From NCBI RefSeq assembly GCF_019977355.1, contig NZ_AP024655.1:1364001-1428000 (forward strand): a DNA stretch of 64,000 bases, given 5' to 3'. The notes beneath the pieces were generated by a model, which saw only the letters and a program-made list of their open reading frames with translations, did not search any database and was not told the DNA's origin. Both the position numbers and the translations under genes were made by a program. The DNA is from Arthrobacter sp. NicSoilB8 (GTDB taxonomy: Bacteria; Actinomycetota; Actinomycetes; Actinomycetales; Micrococcaceae). Shown here one piece after another: positions 20,123-28,138 of the stretch. Numbering within the stretch: the first letter of the stretch is position 1; every line of letters starts with the position of its first letter.

Positions 20123-20280
20123 GCTGGGGCATGCCGGGGCGGCCAGCCGGGCGGCCGGGCAGCCCATTTTCCGGGCGTCCGGGATACTACGGCCGGGGTC
20201 ACGTGGCACCCGATTCGGACTACTTGGTTTTGACCCTGCGGCAGGGCGGGGCCAACTGAGTACAGCTACGTAGAGCGGGC

Positions 20281-20301
20281 CGAATACTCGTTGCGTATTC
20301 G
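20281..20301 (+). promoter_or_regulatory. Dyad in the control region of regulator 3
   Basis: CGAATAC (20281-20287), a 7-nt spacer, then GTATTCG (20295-20301) form a perfect inverted repeat 85 bp before regulator 3. The surrounding 20275-20345 is AT-rich compared with its neighbours, as expected of a promoter. The gap 20076-20386 (311 bp) contains no gene. Regulators 3 and 4 therefore probably form a second transcript. The protein that binds is unknown; autoregulation by one of the four paralogues is possible. Confidence 0.45.
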
Positions 20302-20386
20302 AGTACTACTTACGCATACCGAAAATTCGCGTAGTCCATACGGTGGATGTATCACCGCTCACACTTTGATTGCGAAGGTCTCTCAT

Positions 20387-23128
20387 ATGTTCCAGCAAGA
20401 CGCCGGCTTGCCTGCGGGCAGCGGCCAGACAGAAGCCATCCTTCCGGCGCCAAGAAATGGATACGGCCGCAACAAAGACAGACCCTTCACCCGGCAACAG
20501 GTCGTGGCCGAGGTAGTTGAAACCCTGACCTCGGGTTCCGGCTGCGGCATCGTCCTCGTGGGTGACCACGGGGCCGGCAAGTCCTTCATCGCCCAGCGCG
20601 CCCTCGAACAGCTCGGCGACGAGTACCTGGTGGTCCAGGTCAGGGGCAGCTCCATCTCCTCCAAACTTCCCTATGGAGCCCTGAGCGTCCTGCTGAACGA
20701 CCTCGACGCATCCCACCTCGAACACCCCCTGATGGTGCTGCGCGGACTGACCCAGCTGCTCCGCAACAAATCCGAGGGCCGGCAAATCGTCCTCTTCGTG
20801 GACAACGCCCACGACCTCGACGAGCTCTCGAGCATGATGGTGGCCCAGCTGAGTGCGGGGGCGCACGTCACTCTGCTGGCGGCATGCGTGGACATGCCCC
20901 ACGTGGGCGGCGACATCATGGGCCTGTGGAAGGATGACCTGCTCCGGCGGGTGGACCTTGGACCGTTCGACTTCGCCGAGACAGCAGCAACGCTGCACAA
21001 CGAATACGGCGGCCGGTTCTCCCTGACCGCGGCCCGGGCGCTCTGGAGCGCAAGCGGGGGCAACGCCCTGTTCCTCCATTCCCTGACCCGGGAACAGATC
21101 AAGCTGGGCACAGTGGTCCGCCAGGACGGCGTGTGGTTCCTGGGCAACGGCCCCATCGCCTTGACCGGCGAGATCCGGGACGTCGTGAAGGCACGCCTCA
21201 ACCGGCTGGGTACCGGCCAGCGTGACGTCTTTGAACTGCTGGCACTTGCCGGCGCGGTCCCGCTGCAGACCCTTATGCTCATCGCCAACCCCCAGGACAT
21301 GGACGCGCTCCAGGAACGGGCCCTGATCCGGGTCACCCATAATCATCCGCCGATGGTCAGCGTCGCCAACCCGGTGACGGCCGGAATCGTCGCCAGCGTT
21401 GTCCCGCCGGGGCGCAGCGCCGAACTCCGGCGCCGGCTCACGGCCGTGCTCCAGGATTCCGACGCCCTGGACGCCGGGGGCGCGACCGGCGTCGCCTGGG
21501 CGTTGGACTGTGGAGAGCAGGTCAGCCCGGAAGTGGCCCTGGCCGCGGCCCGCACCGCGAACAGCGCCTCCGACCCCGCCGCCGCACTCCGGTTCATCCA
21601 GGAGATCGAAGGCAGCGAACCCGCGGTCCCGATGGCCATCGAATCAGTCAGTGCCCATATCTCGGTGAACAACGAGGAGTCCGCGCGCCGGGTCCTGGAG
21701 GCGCTCGATGAGGCGGCCTGCCGGGAGCGTCCGCTGGCCGAATGGGCCGCCTTGCAGCTCCTGCGCGCGGAACTGGAAAAGCGCAGCGCCGCCCCGGGCG
21801 CCGATCCCAAGGCAAGGTTGCGGGAACTCGCGGACCGGCTCGCAGCAGAACCTGCGGGGAACAGCTCCGCGCTGGCAGCGGCCCGGGACCAACTGCGCCT
21901 GGCCGAGGCCGGGCTCGCCGGTTTCCAGGGACGCTACACCGATGTCCTCGCCGCGACCGACGGCCTGGACGCGACAGACCTGGGCAGCGAATCACGGATT
22001 CTGACCGCCAGCGTGCGCTGTGAGGCCCTGGCGGTCAGCGGCAACGTGGTGCAGGCGCTGGCACTGGGCAGGCAGGTCCTGGCGGCGACGGCCAACGTCC
22101 GGCTCACGGACCGGGCGGTCCGGGAGATCAGGGGCAGGTTCCTGCTCCTGCTGCTGCTCTCGGCCAAATTCAGGGAGGCATCCGTCTACCTTGAGGAGAC
22201 CTACGCCGGCGGGGAGCCCCAGACCCGGCTCGGGGGGATGTTCGAGATCGGGCAGGGCGTCCTTGACGTGCACGCCGGACACCTCGACGACGCCGTGTCC
22301 CGGCTTCAGGCGGGCAGGTGGCAGCTCCGGGCCCAGGACCCCGACACCCTGGCCGGCCTCGCCACGGCAGTTTGTGCCTATGCCGCCGCACTCCAAGGCG
22401 AAGAGGAAACCGCGGGCCTCCTGCTGGACGACCTGGCCCAGCCCGGGCCCCCTGCGGCCTGGCTGGTGGAACGGCTCACGCGCTATTTCGAACTCTCGGC
22501 CCAGGCCGAGCTTGGCCAGCGGGCCGCGTCAATCCGCGCCCTCATGACCGAGGCCGACAACGACACGGACGCCGTGGCCCTGGCCCCGGCGCTCCTGTTC
22601 CTGTCCGCCGCCGCCCGGTTGGGCGACCGCCAGACGGGCCAGAAGCTCGGCAGCCTGAGCAGCCGGGTGAGCGGGCAGTTCTCGGCCCTGTGCTCGCGGC
22701 TGGCCGAGGGCATGCGGGAGGCCGACAGCGAACGGTTGCTGGCGGCGTCCAAGGACGCTGAAGCGTCCGGCAATGCCGTCTTCGCCCGGGATACGGCCCG
22801 GAAGGCCGTCAGTTGCGCGAACGACGCCGGCAACCGGATCGCGCTGCGGATCGCCCAAAGGGCGCAGCAGTCACTCGATGACAAGTTCGGCAGTCCCAAG
22901 AACGGTCTGCACTCGCTGACAACCTCGACCCTGACGGCGAGGGAATGCGAAGTGGCCGTCCGCGCCGCCGCCGGCACATCAAACCGCAAGATCGCGGAAC
23001 AGATGCACGTGTCGGTCCGCACGGTGGAGGGACACCTCTATCAGGTGTATTCGAAGCTGCACGTCGCGAGCCGATCGGAACTCAAAGATGTCATCTCAAC
23101 TCCGGCAGACAGCGCCCGGCTCGGCTGA
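20387..23128 (+). CDS. LAL-type LuxR family regulator 3
   Basis: This 913-residue paralogue has Walker A GDHGAGKS (59-66), Walker B IVLFVDNAHDLD (134-145, with Asn after Asp as in regulator 1), a helical Ala-rich middle, and a C-terminal HTH (LTARECEVAVRAAAGTSNRK, then VRTVEGHLYQVYSKLHV). The ATG at 20387 has GAAGG 8 nt upstream; an upstream in-frame ATG at 20291 falls inside the putative operator and is rejected. It is preceded by a promoter-like AT-rich region with a dyad and followed after 71 bp by regulator 4. The HTH recognition segment is almost identical to those of regulators 1 and 2, suggesting overlapping DNA targets. Confidence 0.88.
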   Translation: MFQQDAGLPAGSGQTEAILPAPRNGYGRNKDRPFTRQQVVAEVVETLTSGSGCGIVLVGDHGAGKSFIAQRALEQLGDEYLVVQVRGSSISSKLPYGALSVLLNDLDASHLEHPLMVLRGLTQLLRNKSEGRQIVLFVDNAHDLDELSSMMVAQLSAGAHVTLLAACVDMPHVGGDIMGLWKDDLLRRVDLGPFDFAETAATLHNEYGGRFSLTAARALWSASGGNALFLHSLTREQIKLGTVVRQDGVWFLGNGPIALTGEIRDVVKARLNRLGTGQRDVFELLALAGAVPLQTLMLIANPQDMDALQERALIRVTHNHPPMVSVANPVTAGIVASVVPPGRSAELRRRLTAVLQDSDALDAGGATGVAWALDCGEQVSPEVALAAARTANSASDPAAALRFIQEIEGSEPAVPMAIESVSAHISVNNEESARRVLEALDEAACRERPLAEWAALQLLRAELEKRSAAPGADPKARLRELADRLAAEPAGNSSALAAARDQLRLAEAGLAGFQGRYTDVLAATDGLDATDLGSESRILTASVRCEALAVSGNVVQALALGRQVLAATANVRLTDRAVREIRGRFLLLLLLSAKFREASVYLEETYAGGEPQTRLGGMFEIGQGVLDVHAGHLDDAVSRLQAGRWQLRAQDPDTLAGLATAVCAYAAALQGEEETAGLLLDDLAQPGPPAAWLVERLTRYFELSAQAELGQRAASIRALMTEADNDTDAVALAPALLFLSAAARLGDRQTGQKLGSLSSRVSGQFSALCSRLAEGMREADSERLLAASKDAEASGNAVFARDTARKAVSCANDAGNRIALRIAQRAQQSLDDKFGSPKNGLHSLTTSTLTARECEVAVRAAAGTSNRKIAEQMHVSVRTVEGHLYQVYSKLHVASRSELKDVISTPADSARLG

Positions 23129-23199
23129 CCCCGGCACACTCCGGGCGGCTTCCGGGGACGGTGTTCGGGACGGGCAAAAGGCGGCAGGAAGAACCGGCA

Positions 23200-25827
23200 A
23201 TGGAAAGCCTGGCTGAGACCGCCCCGCTGATCGAGCGGTCAGCGCTGATCAGGGATCTGGTGCGTTGCCTCCGCGACGACACCAGGTCAGGTGCGCTCGT
23301 CATCGGCGGGGCAGGCACGGGCAAGACCGCCGTCGTCAAGGCCGCCATCCGCGAACTCGGGTCCCGCAGCCGTCTGATACGGCTGACGGCCACGCCGGCC
23401 CTGTCCGCCGTACCTTTTGGCGCACTGGCGCCGTACCTGTCGCGGCTTCCCGACCGCGAACTCGATTCCTATGCCGCGGTCGTGGAGGCGATGGCGGGCA
23501 GCCTGAAGTCCGAGCCCGACCGCCCGCTGTTCGTCGTCGACGACGCGCATTGCCTCGACCACGGGACCGTCCGGCAGCTCGCGCTGGCCGCGGCCACCGG
23601 CGCGGCCGGTATCCTGGCGACCTGCCGGCCCGGGCCGATGATCCCGGACGAATTCCTGTCGCTGTGGGACGACGGGATCATCGGCAAATTTGATCTTGCC
23701 CCGCTTAGCCGGACCGGCACTCACCAGCTGTGCGAACAGGTTCTGCGGGCCGACGTTTCACCGTGGGTCAGCGCGCTGTTTCACGACGCGGCCGACGGGA
23801 ACCCGCTGATGCTGATGTCCCTGATCCACCATGCCCGTGCCAGCGGCGCGTTGGGCTTCCGGCACGGCGTGTGGTTCCTCCTGGCCAACCCCGACATGGC
23901 CCGGGTGCCGGCCGCCGACGTCGTTGACCGGCAGCTGCGTTCCATGACGCCGGAGGAAAAGACGGCAGCTACGATCGTTGCCCTGGCAGGACCGCTCTCG
24001 CTGGCCCAAATCCTGCGGATCAGCGGTCCCAAAGCCGTCGACGCGCTGGACACGGCAGGAATCATCGCCGTCTCCGCCGGGCACGACCGGCTCGTCCGGC
24101 CCGCGAGCCCGATCGTTGGCGAGATCATCCGCCACCGGGTCCCGGCCGGCCGCAGTTCGGCCCTGCGCTCGAGCGTGCTGGCGTTCCCCTCAGCGCGTGC
24201 CGCGGTGCCCGGGGCGGCCCTGAACCGGCTGCGCTGGTCCCTGGACTGTGGCGTGGAGATCCCTCCCGTCCAGCTGCTGCAGGCCGCCGTCGCCGCGAAC
24301 ACGGCCCTGGATCCTGCGACGGCGGCCCGTGCTGCCGGCGCCATCCGGGACGTCCGGTTCCTCTCCGAGGCCCGGATCCAGCTGGCCTATTCCCACTTCA
24401 TCGCCGGACGCCCGCAGGCCGCCCTGGCGTGCCTGGAGTCGGCGCAGCCGGTGCGCGCCGGGCGGCCGTCCTATCTGGCAGCAATGCTCGCCACCCGGCT
24501 CGGCTCCCCGGCACCGGCCCCGCCGCTGCGCGCCCCGGAGGAACCGCTGCGGGACGGGACTGCGGCTGCGGAGCTGACCGGTCCTCTGAGCCGGGCGTGG
24601 GATGGCAGGGACATGAAAGTCGGGTCCGGGCTGCGTGACCTCATCGATAGGGCCGATATCCCTCCTGAAATCCGCGTCCCGGCCGTGTCAGTCGTCGCCG
24701 AACTGTTGACCGCCCAGGGCCGGCTGCGGACCGGGCTGCGGCTGGATGGCGAAGCATGGGACGGAGCCCGAAGCGCGAGCCTGGAGCTTCCCCTGGTGTA
24801 CGAGGACCTCGTGGTGCGCCACTGCCTGAACCTGATCCGGGCCGGAGACTGGGAAGGGCTCGGAAACGTCCTGGACGACTACGCGGCCCGGGAGCCCGGG
24901 CGGCTGCTGTACAGCGGCGGCATGCTCCACCTCATGCGCGGATACTCGCGGCTGCGCCAGGGCCGGATGCGCGAGAGCCTGGCCGAACTGCGGCTGGCCG
25001 TGGAAGAGCTCACCATAGCCGACCCCCTGCACCTGCTGCCGTTTGCCCACGCCGTGGCAGCGTACGCGGCTGCCGCCGTCGGACGCCAGCACGAGGCCGG
25101 CCAGCATTCGCTGGCCTACCGGCTGTCGGTGTACCGGGAACCGAAAACCCTTCGCCTGCTGGCGGAGGCCTACTGCCGGGCGGCGGACCCCGGGGACGGA
25201 CCCGACGGGAGCGGTGCAAAGGCGTTGGCCCGGCTGGCGGACGAAGCGCTGCACGAGGGCCTGCGGGGCGTGGAGACGGATATCAGGCGGCTCGCGTTCC
25301 GCAGCGGCGACACCTCCGGGGCGGAGGACCTTGCCCTCAGCAGCAGCGCCGTAGACGGGCCGGAGGCGCGCCTGCTGGAGTCCTACGCGAGGGCGGTTTC
25401 GGCGTCCGACGCTGTCGACCTCATCGGCATCAGCGACGACGCGCTCGGCGGCGGGCACCTGCTCCTGGCCCTCGAGGCCGCGCAGCAGGCCGAACGGATC
25501 CTGGCCGACGACCCGGACCGGTGGAGGCTTACCGCGGTCCAGCGCCGGGTCCATCACCGCCTCGTGGAGGCCGGCATGTCCGCGCAGCTGGAGATCGTCC
25601 ACAGCGACCACGGCGCCGCGCTGACCGCCCGGGAAACCGAGGTCCTGGACCTGGTATCCGGCGGGGCAACGAACGCCGAGATCGCCGCCGCCCTCTGTGT
25701 ATCCCATCGGACCGTGGAAGGACACCTGTCCCGGATTTTCACCAAGCTCGGCGTCGGCCGGCGCGCCGACCTCCTGGACTCTGAATTTCCGGCCAGGACA
25801 CCCAGGATCCTGAACCCCGAACCTTAG
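23200..25827 (+). CDS. LAL-type LuxR family regulator 4
   Basis: This 875-residue member is the most divergent of the four. Walker A is GGAGTGKT (36-43) and Walker B is LFVVDDAHCLD (110-120). After the helical middle the HTH reads LTARETEVLDLVSGGATNAE, then SHRTVEGHLSRIFTKLGV, where SH replaces the SV of the other three. The ATG at 23200 has AGGAA about 9 nt upstream. It has a short Pro/Asn C-terminal tail. It lies 71 bp after regulator 3, likely cotranscribed, and ~280 bp upstream of a small ORF plus the sugar transferase, its most plausible local target by position alone. Confidence 0.88.
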   Translation: MESLAETAPLIERSALIRDLVRCLRDDTRSGALVIGGAGTGKTAVVKAAIRELGSRSRLIRLTATPALSAVPFGALAPYLSRLPDRELDSYAAVVEAMAGSLKSEPDRPLFVVDDAHCLDHGTVRQLALAAATGAAGILATCRPGPMIPDEFLSLWDDGIIGKFDLAPLSRTGTHQLCEQVLRADVSPWVSALFHDAADGNPLMLMSLIHHARASGALGFRHGVWFLLANPDMARVPAADVVDRQLRSMTPEEKTAATIVALAGPLSLAQILRISGPKAVDALDTAGIIAVSAGHDRLVRPASPIVGEIIRHRVPAGRSSALRSSVLAFPSARAAVPGAALNRLRWSLDCGVEIPPVQLLQAAVAANTALDPATAARAAGAIRDVRFLSEARIQLAYSHFIAGRPQAALACLESAQPVRAGRPSYLAAMLATRLGSPAPAPPLRAPEEPLRDGTAAAELTGPLSRAWDGRDMKVGSGLRDLIDRADIPPEIRVPAVSVVAELLTAQGRLRTGLRLDGEAWDGARSASLELPLVYEDLVVRHCLNLIRAGDWEGLGNVLDDYAAREPGRLLYSGGMLHLMRGYSRLRQGRMRESLAELRLAVEELTIADPLHLLPFAHAVAAYAAAAVGRQHEAGQHSLAYRLSVYREPKTLRLLAEAYCRAADPGDGPDGSGAKALARLADEALHEGLRGVETDIRRLAFRSGDTSGAEDLALSSSAVDGPEARLLESYARAVSASDAVDLIGISDDALGGGHLLLALEAAQQAERILADDPDRWRLTAVQRRVHHRLVEAGMSAQLEIVHSDHGAALTARETEVLDLVSGGATNAEIAAALCVSHRTVEGHLSRIFTKLGVGRRADLLDSEFPARTPRILNPEP

Positions 25828-26068
25828 ACCCCAAACCCCGCACCTTGACTCCTCAATCGTGAACCCTGCACCCCGACCGGCTCCGCTCCTGCGGCGGTGA
25901 GCCCCGCTCTCCTCCGCCTTCCGGTCCCGCGGCTGCCGTGGCGGCCGAAGTTGGGTACATCCCGGGTGGCCCGGCGGACCGGCGGGAGTATCCCCAAGTA
26001 GTGCCATGGCAAGCAGGCCGACAGAAGTCGGGTAAACGCTACTCGTGTGCAGATCCGGTCCGGACGAT

Positions 26069-26080
26069 TGACTTAAGTCA
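26069..26080 (+). promoter_or_regulatory. 12-bp perfect palindrome upstream of the small ORF/wcaJ unit
   Basis: TGACTTAAGTCA is a perfect palindrome 31 bp before the ATG at 26111. It overlaps a -35-like TTGACT (26068-26073). No good -10 follows at the usual distance. It is a candidate operator. The octamer ACGCTACT lies just upstream (26036-26043) and also occurs upstream of regulator 1 (14579-14586), which may be chance. The rest of 25828-26068 shows only C-rich degenerate repeats. Confidence 0.4.
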
Positions 26081-26110
26081 GTCCCACGAACAACTCACAA
26101 AGGTCTCAAA

Positions 26111-26410
26111 ATGAGGAACTTCAGGGCGGTAATCGGCCGCGGGCATGACCTGCAGGAAAGTATGGTCCCAAAGACCCTCTTGCTTGCTGAAGCAGCCACT
26201 GCCACCATTAGAGGTGGTCGTGCCGTTACCTCCCTTCACCGAACTCCTTCATTGGATTCGTACGGTGCCTTAACCGGCAGCCGTGCGCCAAGGTCGGAGC
26301 CGGCGGCGTCAGAGCCTTCTGAGACCGAGGCTCTCCCCCCAGCCGCCGCCGGCTCCCTAGAACGGTCTACAACCGGGTCCGCGCCACTGAGAAACGCGGA
26401 CCCGGCATGA
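26111..26410 (+). CDS. Small unknown protein, translationally coupled to wcaJ-like gene
   Basis: This 99-codon ORF starts at an ATG with AAAGG 7 nt upstream (CAAAGGTCTCAAAATG), very like the leader of regulator 3 (GAAGGTCTCTCATATG). Its stop overlaps the next start as ATGA (26407-26410), a hallmark of translational coupling. The product (MRNFRAVIGRGHDLQE...) has a basic N-terminus and a Ser/Pro/Glu/Ala-rich, probably disordered C-terminal half. It has no membrane segment or recognisable domain. It may be a regulatory or leader peptide for the transferase, or merely an upstream reading frame; I do not recognise a family. Confidence 0.55.
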   Translation: MRNFRAVIGRGHDLQESMVPKTLLLAEAATATIRGGRAVTSLHRTPSLDSYGALTGSRAPRSEPAASEPSETEALPPAAAGSLERSTTGSAPLRNADPA

Positions 26411-27996
26411 GCGCCATCGATGAGCGCCGCAGGGGATATCGGACACGGGGAAGCCGCTGGGCGCGACGAACCGCGCCGGTCCTGGCCTCAAGCGCCGGAC
26501 CGCTCGGCAGGCACTGGACCACCGCCGACACAGCTCCGGGCCAGGCCGTTCCGGCCGCCGGAGTGGACTCCGGTACATCCTGGGCGAAACGCTACCGCCG
26601 CTGGCTCCGGATCACGGACGCCGCCATCGTCGCGATCGCCGTCGCCGCCGCCTACGCCTTCCGCCTCGAGGAAGGCCAGCCCATCCTGACCCGCGGCGGT
26701 GCGGGCGGTTCCTACCTGGCCGTGAGCATCGCCATCGTCCTGGCCTGGCTCCTGGCTCTTGAAGTGCATCGCACGCGCGAGGAGACCGTCCTCGGAATCG
26801 GCTCCGAGGAATACAAACGGGTCCTTGACGCCACACTCGGTGTCTTCGGCGGCATGGCCATCATTGTGATCCTCCTGGGCATCGATGTGGTCCGCGGCCA
26901 CTTCGCGCTCGCACTCCCGGCAGGGGCCCTGCTGCTGCTGGTCAACCGCTGGCAATGGCGGGCCTGGCTGAACCGGCAAAGAGTCTATGGCCACTACCTG
27001 TCCAAAGTGATCGTCGTGGGTGAACGGGCCGATGTCGAATACGTGATCCGGCAGTTCGGCAAAGTCTCCGGAGCCGCCTACGAAGTCGTGGGCGCGGCCC
27101 TGCCTTCCGGCTACACCGAAAACCACCTGCAAATCTCCGCCGAGCGGATTCCTGTCCTGTGCGACGTCGACTCGGTCGCGGGCAAGGTCGCCGAAACGGG
27201 CGCGAACGCGGTGGTGGTGGCCGGGCGCCTTCACGGCGGCAACCGGTCCATCCGGCAGCTGGGCTGGGCTCTGGAAGGCACCAAGGCCGGACTCGTCCTG
27301 GCCTCGAGCCTTACCGACGTCGCAGGTCCACGGATCCACTGGCGGCCCGTCGAAGGCCTGCCCCTCATGCACGTGGAGCTGCCCCGGTTCACCGGCGGCA
27401 AGCACATGCTCAAGCGGCTCGTGGACATTGTGGCATCGGCCGCGGCCCTGCTGGTCCTCTCACCCCTGCTTTGCGCCCTGGCCTGGATCGTTGTCCGCGA
27501 CAGCAAGGGGCCGGTATTTTTCCGGCAGGAGCGGGTCGGTCTCAACGGCGAGCGGTTCAAGATGATCAAATTCCGTTCCATGGTCACCACGGCGGAACAG
27601 GACCTGGCGGCGCTGCGCGACCTCAACGAGGGGGCGGGGCTGCTGTTCAAGCTGAAGAATGATCCGCGGATCACCACCTGCGGACGCTGGCTCAGGAAGT
27701 ACTCCCTGGACGAACTGCCGCAGTTCTGGAACGTCCTGAAGGGCGACATGAGCCTCGTGGGGCCGCGGCCGCAGCTGCCGTGTGAAGTCGAGGGCTATGA
27801 GGGGTACGTGAGCCGGCGGCTCCTGATCAAACCGGGCATCACGGGTCTGTGGCAAATTAACGGCCGGTCCAACCTGGGCTGGGACGAGAGCGTCCGCTGG
27901 GACCTCTACTACGTCGAAAACTGGTCCCTGACCGGCGACATCATGATCCTGTGGCGGACGCTCCGGGTTGTTCTCCATCCCGTGGGCGCCTACTAG
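26407..27996 (+). CDS. Exopolysaccharide polyprenyl glycosylphosphotransferase (WcaJ/CpsE-like)
   Basis: This 529-residue membrane enzyme would transfer a sugar-1-phosphate from a nucleotide sugar to undecaprenyl phosphate, the first committed step of exopolysaccharide or glycan assembly. After a ~60-residue basic/disordered N-terminus come four hydrophobic segments (about 62-80, 97-118, 142-160, 163-182). A CoA-binding-like central domain is followed by a re-entrant helix (about 338-362). The C-terminal sugar-transferase domain has FFRQERVGLNGERFKMIKFRSM, LRKYSLDELPQFWNVLKGDMS, VGPRP and KPGITGLWQINGRS. It overlaps the small ORF by 4 bp. No other glycosyltransferase, flippase or polymerase gene is nearby, so it is an orphan initiating enzyme. 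Confidence 0.92.
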   Translation: MSAIDERRRGYRTRGSRWARRTAPVLASSAGPLGRHWTTADTAPGQAVPAAGVDSGTSWAKRYRRWLRITDAAIVAIAVAAAYAFRLEEGQPILTRGGAGGSYLAVSIAIVLAWLLALEVHRTREETVLGIGSEEYKRVLDATLGVFGGMAIIVILLGIDVVRGHFALALPAGALLLLVNRWQWRAWLNRQRVYGHYLSKVIVVGERADVEYVIRQFGKVSGAAYEVVGAALPSGYTENHLQISAERIPVLCDVDSVAGKVAETGANAVVVAGRLHGGNRSIRQLGWALEGTKAGLVLASSLTDVAGPRIHWRPVEGLPLMHVELPRFTGGKHMLKRLVDIVASAAALLVLSPLLCALAWIVVRDSKGPVFFRQERVGLNGERFKMIKFRSMVTTAEQDLAALRDLNEGAGLLFKLKNDPRITTCGRWLRKYSLDELPQFWNVLKGDMSLVGPRPQLPCEVEGYEGYVSRRLLIKPGITGLWQINGRSNLGWDESVRWDLYYVENWSLTGDIMILWRTLRVVLHPVGAY

Positions 27997-28138
27997 CAGG
28001 AGCGTCCGGAGGAGGGCCGCGCGGGAAGACTGCGGGAACGTGGGATAATTAGGCTTAATGTGTGTGACGTATTTCCCGCTGCCGGCTTCCCGGCGGGCGG
28101 GGGACGCCGCAGCGAACGCCGATCCAGGAGTCTCCGCC

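Noticed and set aside
18177..20132. 651-codon minus-strand frame opposite regulator 2
   Set aside because: Shadow of the LuxR-type gene, which has ATPase and HTH motifs in the plus strand.
14430..27996. Prophage or integrative element
   Set aside because: No integrase, recombinase, structural phage gene, att-like direct repeats or marked base-composition change was seen.
28058..28138. Longer SufS starting at the ATG at 28058 after GATAAT
   Set aside because: The hexamer is about 8 nt away and could give a leaderless start, but AGGAG before the ATG at 28139 and family N-termini favour the shorter form.
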